NCBI GenBank assembly: GCA_947625315.1
Contig: CANQOE010000009.1
Location: forward strand, 1 to 15,546
Length of the DNA stretch: 15,546 bases
Reading direction: 5' to 3'
Source: an uncultured Bacilli bacterium
Lineage (GTDB): Bacteria; Bacillota_I; Bacilli_A; RF39; UBA660
Translations under genes and position numbers: made by a program
Notes under the pieces: generated by a model
Database searches by the model: none
What the model was told of the DNA's origin: nothing
Seen by the model: only the letters and a program-made list of their open reading frames with translations
Shown here: piece after piece, positions 6,819-13,589 of the stretch
Layout of the letters: every line of letters starts with the position of its first letter
Position numbering within the stretch: the first letter of the stretch is position 1

Positions 6819-8525
6819 TTAACGAACCAATTCTTTATATGTCTCACTATTTTTTATTAAATCCTTATGGTTACCTATACATTCAATTTTACCATTTTTT
6901 AAAACAATAAGATTATCGGCAGCTTTCATTAACTCTTTATTATGAGTAATAATTATTAAAGTATGGTCAGTTTTTAAATCATCTAATAAATTTATTATCT
7001 TATTAGTTGTATTGGGATCTAAAGAAGAAGTAACTTCATCTAATAATATTATTTCCGAGGTTGTTAGAAGGGCTCTAGCTAAAGATAATAATTGTTTTTG
7101 CCCACCGCTTATATTATACGCATCTTTTTTTAAAACTGTATTGTATCCATTTGGCAATGACATTATAAAATCATGAATTCCAGCTCGTTTGCAAGCATCA
7201 ATTTGTCTTTTTTTATTAGAATCTATTAATGATAAATTAGCCCTGATGCTCATATCAAAAATGAAAGTTTTTTGGTTTACTATACTAATATTTGAATAAT
7301 AAACATCTTTTGAGTATTCATAAATGTTTATTTTATCAATTAGTATTTTACCTTTGTCAACTTTATATAATCTTAAAAGAAGATTAAATATTGTGGTTTT
7401 TCCGGCACCTGTTTGACCAACTATTGTTGTTATTTGATTGGGCTTAGCTACAAATGAAATATTATTTAATGTTGGCATTCCATTATATTTAAAAGATACA
7501 TTATTAAATTCAACTAGCCCATTAATATCATCATTATTTACTGTTCCATTAAGTATTAAAGATTTATTTTTATAATTAATTATGTCATTAACCCTATATA
7601 ATGAAACAGATTCTTCTCTAATAGATACATCAAAGCCCATTATATCATTAATTGAATCTTTAGCTTTATCATAGTAAGAAATTAATAATAAAAATATTGA
7701 AATTTGCAATTTATTTTTTATAAGAAAGATAATTAAAATAACGTATAAAACTATTTTGCCAAAATCAATAATTAAACTTAATAAAGTATTTCTTATAAAA
7801 TAATATTTTCTTTTTAGAAAATAACTTTCTTTCCACTTTTTTCTATATCCATCTAATTTATTGTTTAATTTATCCCCAAAACCAAAACTTTTAATATCTT
7901 TAAGGCCTGTTAAAATTTGTTGAAGTATTCCTGTTATTTTATCTGCATAGTGCATTTGCTTTTTTAAGTAGTATGTGTTTTTGGCATTACATTGTTTAGC
8001 AAAATTATAATATATTATGTCTATTAAAATCACGTAAAAAGCCACTAAAATACTTTGCTTGGCAAAAACAAGATATATAACAAATAATTTTATGAATTCA
8101 ATAAATAATTCTATTATAAAAGAAGGAATTTCTGCAATATTAATAATATCGGTGTTTGATGAATTTATGATTTTCCCCACAGATATCTTTTTATAATATT
8201 CTTCATCATAATTATATATACTATTTACTAAAGTATTATGGACATCTACGTAAGTTTCTTTAAAAAAATTAGCATAACACCAATTGGTACAATATGAGCC
8301 TAGTTTATTAACTAAATATGTTAATCCTAGCATAGCTGCGAAAAAAAGAGACATATAATAAAGTCTATTAGTTAAATTTTCTACTATCAGCGAGGCAAAA
8401 AATGGTACTAATAAACTTAACAACACATTAATTAAATCAACAATTATAAATATTATTAAATACTTATTTTTAAATTTTACTAAAGAAAAATAATCTTTTG
8501 TTATTTTAATATTTCTTATAAACAT
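6819..8525 (-). CDS. ABC exporter half-transporter (membrane and ATPase domains fused)
   Basis: This is a type I ABC exporter of about 568 residues in which six membrane helices precede one ATPase domain, so it should work as a homodimer in the cytoplasmic membrane. Hydrophobic segments lie at about 22-45, 58-76, 135-175 and 245-285. The ATPase domain starts near 338 and has Walker A GQTGAGKT (about 370-377), Q-loop NQKTFIFD (about 418), signature ISGGQKQ (about 473), Walker B ILLDE (about 493-497) and H-loop His (about 528). All catalytic residues are present. The ATG at 8525 is preferred; an in-frame TTG at 8537 is the longest start but lacks a good site, and GGTGAAG precedes the ATG. The gene follows the AraC-type regulator by 73 bases, which suggests an efflux unit for a toxic compound. 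The substrate cannot be deduced. A terminator follows. Confidence 0.93.
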   Translation of the reverse strand: MFIRNIKITKDYFSLVKFKNKYLIIFIIVDLINVLLSLLVPFFASLIVENLTNRLYYMSLFFAAMLGLTYLVNKLGSYCTNWCYANFFKETYVDVHNTLVNSIYNYDEEYYKKISVGKIINSSNTDIINIAEIPSFIIELFIEFIKLFVIYLVFAKQSILVAFYVILIDIIYYNFAKQCNAKNTYYLKKQMHYADKITGILQQILTGLKDIKSFGFGDKLNNKLDGYRKKWKESYFLKRKYYFIRNTLLSLIIDFGKIVLYVILIIFLIKNKLQISIFLLLISYYDKAKDSINDIMGFDVSIREESVSLYRVNDIINYKNKSLILNGTVNNDDINGLVEFNNVSFKYNGMPTLNNISFVAKPNQITTIVGQTGAGKTTIFNLLLRLYKVDKGKILIDKINIYEYSKDVYYSNISIVNQKTFIFDMSIRANLSLIDSNKKRQIDACKRAGIHDFIMSLPNGYNTVLKKDAYNISGGQKQLLSLARALLTTSEIILLDEVTSSLDPNTTNKIINLLDDLKTDHTLIIITHNKELMKAADNLIVLKNGKIECIGNHKDLIKNSETYKELVR

Positions 8526-8598
8526 ATACTTCACCAATATAATTATAGAACATTGAAAAGCATATTTCTTTACATTTTAAATATTAAAATTGTTAAGA

Positions 8599-9390
8599 TT
8601 ATTTTATAGGTAAATATATATAACAACCATCGTTATTGTATAATTCTATCTTAAGAGAATTTTTAATATTATAATTAGTAGAAGGTAGCCATTGCTTAGT
8701 TATTTTTTCTTCAAGATTTACTATATCTTTTTGGTCTCTTGATAATAAATTAAATACTACATATTCATTTTTATCTATTATGTATTTTTCTAAATTTTGA
8801 TAATACTCTGGTGATCCTAAATAATAATGATATAATTCATTACTTTTAAAAAATATGCCATACATTCCTGCTGCATTAAATTTTTTGTAATATCCATTTA
8901 TTTTTACTCTTTTATATAATTGTCTTATTTTGTATAATAAATCTGAATGTTCTTTGGCCGTAATATGATAACAATATAAAGATATAGGGTTCAGTTTATT
9001 TATTTCATAATCAAAGTTATAATCATTTTTTACATATTCAAAGTTTATTATTGGTATTATTTTATATTTACCTAACCCTTTTCGACATTCAGTAGGAGTT
9101 ATATTAAATTGTTTTTTAAATGCTCTATTAAAAGAAGAAGCAGAATTATATTGATATTTAAAAGCAATATCAATTATTTTTAAATTCGTATTCTTTAATT
9201 CTTCAAATGCTTTACTTAATCTTCTTTTCTTTATATATTCGATGATTGTCATATTTGTTAAAAACATAAAAATTCTCTCAAGAATAAATATATTAGTGTT
9301 GGTTATTTTGCTTAGTTCATTATAATCTATTTCATTATTAAGATTTTTTTCAATATAATAAATCATTTTATTTAAATTATCAAAATTCAT
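8599..9390 (-). CDS. AraC-type regulator with C-terminal GyrI-like ligand-binding domain
   Basis: The order is a DNA-binding domain first and an effector domain second, as in Rob/SoxS-like and drug-sensing AraC proteins. Residues 1-105 are two helix-turn-helix units: the first covers about 20-45 (YNELSKITNTNIFILERIF), the second about 75-100 with the family-typical ASSFNRAFKKQFNITPTE motif. Residues 115-263 have the alternating strands of a GyrI-like/AraC effector-binding domain (NPISLYCYHIT, YYLGSPEYY and the C-terminal YIYLPI end). It starts at ATG 9390 behind AGGAGG. It is directly upstream of the ABC exporter, so it is likely its ligand-sensing activator. A strong promoter lies about 340 bases upstream (9726-9754). 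Effector unknown. Confidence 0.92.
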   Translation of the reverse strand: MNFDNLNKMIYYIEKNLNNEIDYNELSKITNTNIFILERIFMFLTNMTIIEYIKKRRLSKAFEELKNTNLKIIDIAFKYQYNSASSFNRAFKKQFNITPTECRKGLGKYKIIPIINFEYVKNDYNFDYEINKLNPISLYCYHITAKEHSDLLYKIRQLYKRVKINGYYKKFNAAGMYGIFFKSNELYHYYLGSPEYYQNLEKYIIDKNEYVVFNLLSRDQKDIVNLEEKITKQWLPSTNYNIKNSLKIELYNNDGCYIYLPIK

Positions 9391-9703
9391 TATACAAAAC
9401 CTCCTACATTATCTCTTGTCATAATGCCTGTTAATCGATATAAATTTTTATTTTCTTCATTTACCAATTTATATTGGTTTTTGTTTATATTCGATCATAT
9501 ATATTGGGCTTTTGGTATTTAAAGTTCGAAGATAATATCTTTCTTTTATAATTTAATTTTCTTTATTCAAAAATAGAATATATTTCTTCTTGATACCATT
9601 TTTTAGTAATTTGTAGTCTTCGTTTATATCTTTCAATAATCTAATTATTACTTCAACTAGGAAATACATCTTTTAACTGAAAAAAGGGAATTCAATTATC
9701 CAT
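9391..9703 (-). pseudogene. Unidentified gene relic upstream of the AraC regulator
   Basis: Between the promoter at 9726-9754 and the araC start there is no intact frame, but coding-like stretches are spread over three frames. From ATG 9703 one reads IPFFQLKDVFPS, SNN and IIERYKRRLQITKKWYQEE, split by two TGA and one TAG, ending at a TAA. Another frame gives KERYYLRTLNTKSPIYMIEYKQ, and a third gives YKLVNEENKNLYRLTGIMTRDN up to a TAA overlapping the araC start. The peptides have ordinary composition, and at least one TGA sits where Trp would fit. I infer a decayed gene of about 100 residues; I do not recognise the family. The alternative is a non-coding leader of araC. Confidence 0.35.
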
Positions 9704-9725
9704 ATAAATTTATTTTATATTATAT

Positions 9726-9754
9726 ATTTTATATTTTATTTATTAATTTGTCAA
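9726..9754 (-). promoter_or_regulatory. Strong sigma-A promoter upstream of the araC relic leader
   Basis: On the minus strand TTGACA (9749-9754) is separated by 17 bases from TAAAAT (9726-9731). Transcription would start near 9719 and read through the relic into the AraC-type gene and the exporter. Confidence 0.7.
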
Positions 9755-9855
9755 TATAATACTTTAGGCTTTTTAAACTTAATTAAGTCAATAAAAAGTT
9801 AAAATAACAGATCGTAACTATATAATGGATTAACTCTCTCAAATAGTAATTAAAT

Positions 9856-9925
9856 GAAGTAGAAAAATTCAAAAATAGTTAAATTATGGATATTTATAGT
9901 ATTAATTCTTGTTTTTTCTACTTTC
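9856..9925. repeat. Imperfect inverted repeat in the gap after the 2H gene
   Basis: The arms GAAGTAGAAAAA (9856-9867) and the complement at 9913-9925 match with one extra base and enclose about 45 bases. No T-run follows, so it is not a clear terminator. The rest of 9755-9980 shows no gene or further structure that I can support. Confidence 0.3.
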
Positions 9926-9980
9926 AATTTAAATATATTACAGTTTTTATAATAAGATTGTAATTTTTTCAATATACCTA

Positions 9981-10535
9981 TTAAGATTTATTTAATGTAT
10001 ATTCTTTGATTAAATTAACTTGTGGATTGTATATCCATAGATATGCTACCTTCCCTACAAATGGTTTAAACATATCTTCTGATATTTTTATGGCTTTTGT
10101 TATCTCATTATTGGTACACAATGTGATGTGCGGTTTATAAATCTTATTTTTTCTATTTTCTAATCTGAATTTATTTAAACCACTATCAAATAAATCTTTG
10201 ATTTTTTTTAAATCATTTTTATTAAATGGTTCTATATATAGCGTCTTATTATCAAAATTATTCAAATTTTTCAATTCTATATTAAATGTTTTAATATCAT
10301 TTATTATTTTATCAACATATTTAATAAATAATTCTTCAGAATCACAATTATATAAATCAATAGTAATATGAGGTCGCCAATTTTTTTCAGTATCAATAAT
10401 ATTTTTTTCTTTTAATATATTTTTAATATTTTGAATAATGGTTTCAGTATGTTTATCAAAGCCTAATTGTAATACATAATCATACTTCTTATTCTTTTTT
10501 GAAATAATTTCAGTAGTTACTTTAGCTGTATTCAT
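9981..10535 (-). CDS. 2H phosphoesterase (2'-5' RNA ligase-like)
   Basis: The protein has two H-x-T motifs, RPHITI (His56, Thr58) and KPHITL (His136, Thr138), about 80 residues apart. This is the hallmark of the 2H phosphoesterase superfamily (LigT/2'-5' RNA ligase-like), which acts on cyclic phosphates or 2'-5' bonds in RNA and nucleotides. The length, 184 residues, is typical. The substrate here is unknown. The start at ATG 10535 follows GGGGG. Its first 15 or so codons (MNTAKVTTEIIS) closely resemble the start of the KilA-N relic at 12860, at DNA level too, while the 2H domain proper begins near residue 18; the N-terminus looks borrowed. It lies 65 bases after the DUF1292-like gene and ends the three-gene cassette whose promoter is at 11844-11871. 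Confidence 0.9.
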   Translation of the reverse strand: MNTAKVTTEIISKKNKKYDYVLQLGFDKHTETIIQNIKNILKEKNIIDTEKNWRPHITIDLYNCDSEELFIKYVDKIINDIKTFNIELKNLNNFDNKTLYIEPFNKNDLKKIKDLFDSGLNKFRLENRKNKIYKPHITLCTNNEITKAIKISEDMFKPFVGKVAYLWIYNPQVNLIKEYTLNKS

Positions 10536-10600
10536 TTTTACCCCCTTTACTATTTAGTATGTGTAATGTTTTATCTCTACTATTTTTTTCTTTTAATTAA

Positions 10601-11020
10601 TTAATGTTTGTAAAGAAAAATGGCATCGAGAAGTGCACAAACATTCATCCATTCCTCATTAGTGGTTAAAAAGCCTATAAAAGGATCTGGAGCATCCATA
10701 TCATATATGGCACTATAAATCTTTTTCTTTAAATCTTGGTCATTTTGATTATCAGTATAAACAATATAATTTTTGTTATTAGTTATATTTTTAAATGTCA
10801 TTATTACGTAATATTCTTTTACTATTTCTTGGTTAATTATTCCATAAATAATATTATTTATCTCATTATTATTATTTTCCTCATAATCTACAATTGAATT
10901 TAAAAAGTTTGACATTTCTAATCTTTCACAAGGTTCATTGTAAAAATTATAAAATCTTTTATGCTCATGTTCTTGATTTTTTGGAAGCTTATAATATATT
11001 CTTACATCTTTTGCTTCCAT
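10601..11020 (-). CDS. Small protein with possible DUF1292-like C-terminus
   Basis: A 139-residue soluble protein. From about residue 70 on it reads EYYVIMTFKNITNNKNYIVYTD, then IYSAIYDMDAP and TTNEEWMNVCALLDAI. That order of strand, charged 'TDN' turn, 'YDM' strand and 'T-x-E-E-W' helix is like DUF1292/YrzB-type small proteins of Firmicutes; the assignment is tentative. The N-terminal 60 residues are unlike anything I know. Its ATG (11020) overlaps the TAA of the upstream gene by one base (TAATG), so translation is probably coupled. It is the second gene of a cassette with the 247-residue protein and the 2H phosphoesterase. Confidence 0.78.
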   Translation of the reverse strand: MEAKDVRIYYKLPKNQEHEHKRFYNFYNEPCERLEMSNFLNSIVDYEENNNNEINNIIYGIINQEIVKEYYVIMTFKNITNNKNYIVYTDNQNDQDLKKKIYSAIYDMDAPDPFIGFLTTNEEWMNVCALLDAIFLYKH

Positions 11021-11763
11021 TAGAGAATTTTCCTTTCAGAATCAATAATTTGTGGGCGATATGATGTAGGTTTTATATTATGGCAACTTTGTAATGTTAC
11101 TGAACCGCATGTGAAAGAAATCGGAAAATTAGCATCTATAGGTAATTGGCAATATTTTTCAAAAAATCGTTTTTTACTTGCATAGGTATCTGGTTGGGGA
11201 AAATAATCTATTTTAAATTGATTTAATCCAATTTGCTCTATCTTTTCTTCCTGATACTCCATATACATATATTCTAAACAATGGATGCCATCATTAGATT
11301 TATTACATTGTTTCCCATTTTCTAATAATGTCCCTTTTCCTAGAAAAAGCCATTTCTTTTTTTTATCATCAAGGTAAACTCCACCAACTTCTAAATCGGC
11401 GTATTTAATTGCAGATGTTTTTTTGGCTTCTGGTTGTTCTGATTTAACATGCTCATATGTTCCCTCTTTATCTCGGTCAATTATATTTTCGTTTTCTTTA
11501 TTTAAAAAATCAATTGCTGTCTCAATAGCTTGGCCAATTTTTTTCATATCTGAATAAGTAAATTGGTTCTTATCATTACCACTAAATTCAATTATAGCAT
11601 CTTTATAAACTTCTCCATTATAATATGGACATCTTTCTGGTTTCCATATGTTTATAACAGTAGTATTATCAGATAATTTTATATTAATGCCTTTTTTGTA
11701 ATATCCATTAAAACCACTTCCAGCTATATTAGTAATAACTGCATCATATTGACTGCTTAACAT
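11020..11763 (-). CDS. Uncharacterised 247-residue cassette protein
   Basis: No recognised family. The N-terminal 90 residues (with GSGFNGYYKKGINIKLSDNT and WKPERCPYY) look like a compact strand-rich unit. A charged linker (about 88-118) follows, then a second unit starting KYADLEVGGVYLDDKKKKWLFLGKG, a pattern I have seen in phage- and island-encoded small beta-barrel proteins. The protein has several Cys (CPYYN, KQCNKS, EKYCQ, TCGSVTLQSC), but not in an obvious metal motif. The start at ATG 11763 is supported by AAAGGAGTG. It is the first gene of a unit with two downstream genes; the TAATG overlap indicates coupling to the next one. The unit has its own promoter at 11844-11871. Function unknown. 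Confidence 0.8.
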   Translation of the reverse strand: MLSSQYDAVITNIAGSGFNGYYKKGINIKLSDNTTVINIWKPERCPYYNGEVYKDAIIEFSGNDKNQFTYSDMKKIGQAIETAIDFLNKENENIIDRDKEGTYEHVKSEQPEAKKTSAIKYADLEVGGVYLDDKKKKWLFLGKGTLLENGKQCNKSNDGIHCLEYMYMEYQEEKIEQIGLNQFKIDYFPQPDTYASKKRFFEKYCQLPIDANFPISFTCGSVTLQSCHNIKPTSYRPQIIDSERKIL

Positions 11764-11843
11764 TTATATACACTCCTTTAATCTTTTATTAAAAATGTTT
11801 GGTTGATTAGAAACATGATTTTCTATATAATCATTAATCTATA

Positions 11844-11871
11844 TTTATAGTAGTTAAATAAATTATGTCAA
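11844..11871 (-). promoter_or_regulatory. Promoter of the three-gene 2H cassette
   Basis: On the minus strand a perfect TTGACA (11866-11871) and TATAAA (11844-11849) are 16 bases apart. It is about 75 bases upstream of ATG 11763. Confidence 0.65.
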
Positions 11872-11977
11872 ATATTTCTAACGTTTCTTCTAAATTTGTG
11901 TGTGCTTATTTTCTAAAATGCAATAGCAAAATGAAAAAATTTCAACATTCATTTGATATCTTAATTATATATTTTTT

Positions 11978-12860
11978 TTATTGTTCAGTCAATTTATTTT
12001 CATTAACTTGTTTTTGAAATAACTCTAAATCCTTAAGATTTCTATTATCTTTTAATGTTTCCATTTGTCTTCTTGCTGAGTTATTAAGTTTTACTAACCT
12101 CTCACTTTGTGGTACTTTTTCTTCAATTAATTCTGCATTTGTATTTTGTAAATTATTTAATATTACTAAATGAAGTAAGTCTGTATAATCTCTTATATTT
12201 CAATATTTAGCAAGCTTTGGATTACTCTCTCTCCACTCTTTGCTGTCATTCCAAATAATGCAACATTTAAAACATCAGCTTCTTCAGCATAGACGAGTTG
12301 CTTTTGTTTTTCGGTTAAAGTTGGAACTATGCATTTTTTTATGGCATCTGTATGAACAACATAATTTACTTTTGATAAAAGCCTAGTAGCACTCCATTCT
12401 ATTTTATTTTGATAAGCTTCATTAGTTTTTAATCTTTCGAATTCCGTGATTAAATATAATTTAAATTCTGGTGATAGCCAACTTGCAAATTCAAAAGCTA
12501 TATCTGGATGAGCAAAAGTGCCTTTACTATATTTTCCACTACTGGGTATAATTCCAATTGCATTAAAATTTTTCTTTCATCTATTAGGAGTCATAGTAAA
12601 TCGGTTATAAGGGACTTCATTGATTTTAATTCTGTGAGATTCCACGGAATTAAAATTTTCATTATTAATTTCTTCCCATAAGCTATAAAAATCAAAAGAA
12701 TTTTTGCTAGACATCCAATTTCTTATTACTCCAGAAGGGTCTTCAGGATTTGCGTATTTTGCTAAATCGGTTAAAGAAATATAATTAACATTCCCAACTA
12801 GCAATATTCCAATTTTATTTTCTTTTACAATAATTTCGGTTGTTACTATATCTGTTTCAT
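11978..12860 (-). pseudogene. KilA-N domain protein, disrupted
   Basis: When the lesions are repaired this reads as a ~290-residue KilA-N-type protein, a family of phage and mobile-element DNA-binding or regulatory proteins. The KilA-N core is clear: ISLTDLAKYANPEDPSGVIRNW, then FDFYSLWEEINN, VPYNRFTMTPNR, NAIGIIPSSGKYSKGTFAHPDIAFEFASWLSPEFKLYL and AYQNKIEWSATRLLSKVNY. The C-terminal part, with YAEEADVLNVALFGMTAKEW and IRDYTDLLHLVILNNLQN, is also family-like. Lesions: a one-base loss just after ATG 12860; TGA at 12577-12579 where the family has Trp (R-W-K-K); a one-base loss near 12238-12243; TGA at 12200-12202. The frame then runs to TAA at 11978-11980. Shorter frames within it, such as the 75-codon one starting at the GTT/ATG region near 12804, are fragments of this gene. 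Confidence 0.92.
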
Positions 12861-12875
12861 TTTAATCCCCCTTCC
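12815..12875 (-). repeat. KilA-N start region, near-copy of the 2H gene start region
   Basis: This stretch and 10490-10550, both minus strand, share a G-rich binding site, the ATG, and about 45 further bases differing at only a few positions (ATGAA[T]ACAG, then GTAAC-ACC/T-GAAATTATT). The KilA-N copy lacks one T after ATGAA. Proteins read VTTEII in both, and then diverge completely. Confidence 0.7.
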
Positions 12876-12933
12876 CACTTTCATCGCTTTTATCTAGCAT
12901 TCTTCAATAACTTTATTTTAAAATTGCTTGCTT

Positions 12934-13497
12934 TTATTTTTTGGCGTTTAATAATATAGGTAATTTTTTTACCAAGATTTGATTAACTTGCTGTTTATTC
13001 ACTCTTTGAAACATATAGTCCTCTAAACAAGACAATTTATACTCTAATAATTTAATATTATGACCATAATAATATCCATTAGAATTTATTTTCTTTTTCA
13101 TCTCATCAACTTTATTTTGTAAACAAAATATTTCATATTCTAATTCTTCTTCTGTTTTGTCTTCCAAATTTCCTAATTTTAATAGCCAGTTTGCATTAAG
13201 TATTTCATAAATTAAATGTTTATTACCCTTTTTGTATTTAGATATATTTATGTAATCATCATCACTGTATTCTCCAAGTAAATTAAATCGCGCATAAAAT
13301 GAAACTAAACTCGGTCTATACGAATATATCATTTTCTTTATATCTTTTACTTGAACATCTATACTTTTAATGTTAATTAACTCAGCATTCATTTTTTGAA
13401 CATGATACCATATCATTGCAGACATTTTATGGCTAAATTGTGGCATTTGTTCTAATTTATATTGTTCAACTTTTTTCTTCCTATTTATAATAATCAC
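12934..13497 (-). CDS. Uncharacterised 187-residue protein
   Basis: No known family. The protein is helical and charged, with a likely coiled coil over about residues 112-140 (EDKTEEELEYEIFCLQNKVDEMKKK) and a Tyr-rich SNGYYYGHN patch after it. There is no membrane segment or signal peptide. The start is the GTG at 13497, fixed by GGGGG six bases upstream; no ATG lies in a better position. Its binding-site region (TGAAAGTG...GGGGGAT-TAA-RTG) resembles that of the KilA-N relic. It sits 92 bases after the secA stop and 73 before the KilA-N start, so these genes may share readthrough transcription. I do not see a clear private promoter. Confidence 0.75.
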   Translation of the reverse strand: MIIINRKKKVEQYKLEQMPQFSHKMSAMIWYHVQKMNAELINIKSIDVQVKDIKKMIYSYRPSLVSFYARFNLLGEYSDDDYINISKYKKGNKHLIYEILNANWLLKLGNLEDKTEEELEYEIFCLQNKVDEMKKKINSNGYYYGHNIKLLEYKLSCLEDYMFQRVNKQQVNQILVKKLPILLNAKK

Positions 13498-13589
13498 TTA
13501 TATCCCCCACACTTTCAAAGCGCATATTATTTATAACCATATTTTAAAATATATTTTATATAATCATTAAATTTTTCCTTTTTTATGGG

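Noticed and set aside
11925..11965. Hairpin near the end of the KilA-N relic
   Set aside because: A short stem with no T-run after it; no good evidence for termination.
12577..12804. Separate 75-codon gene
   Set aside because: It is the N-terminal part of the KilA-N domain, ended by a TGA where the family has Trp. The frame continues as KilA-N beyond the stop.
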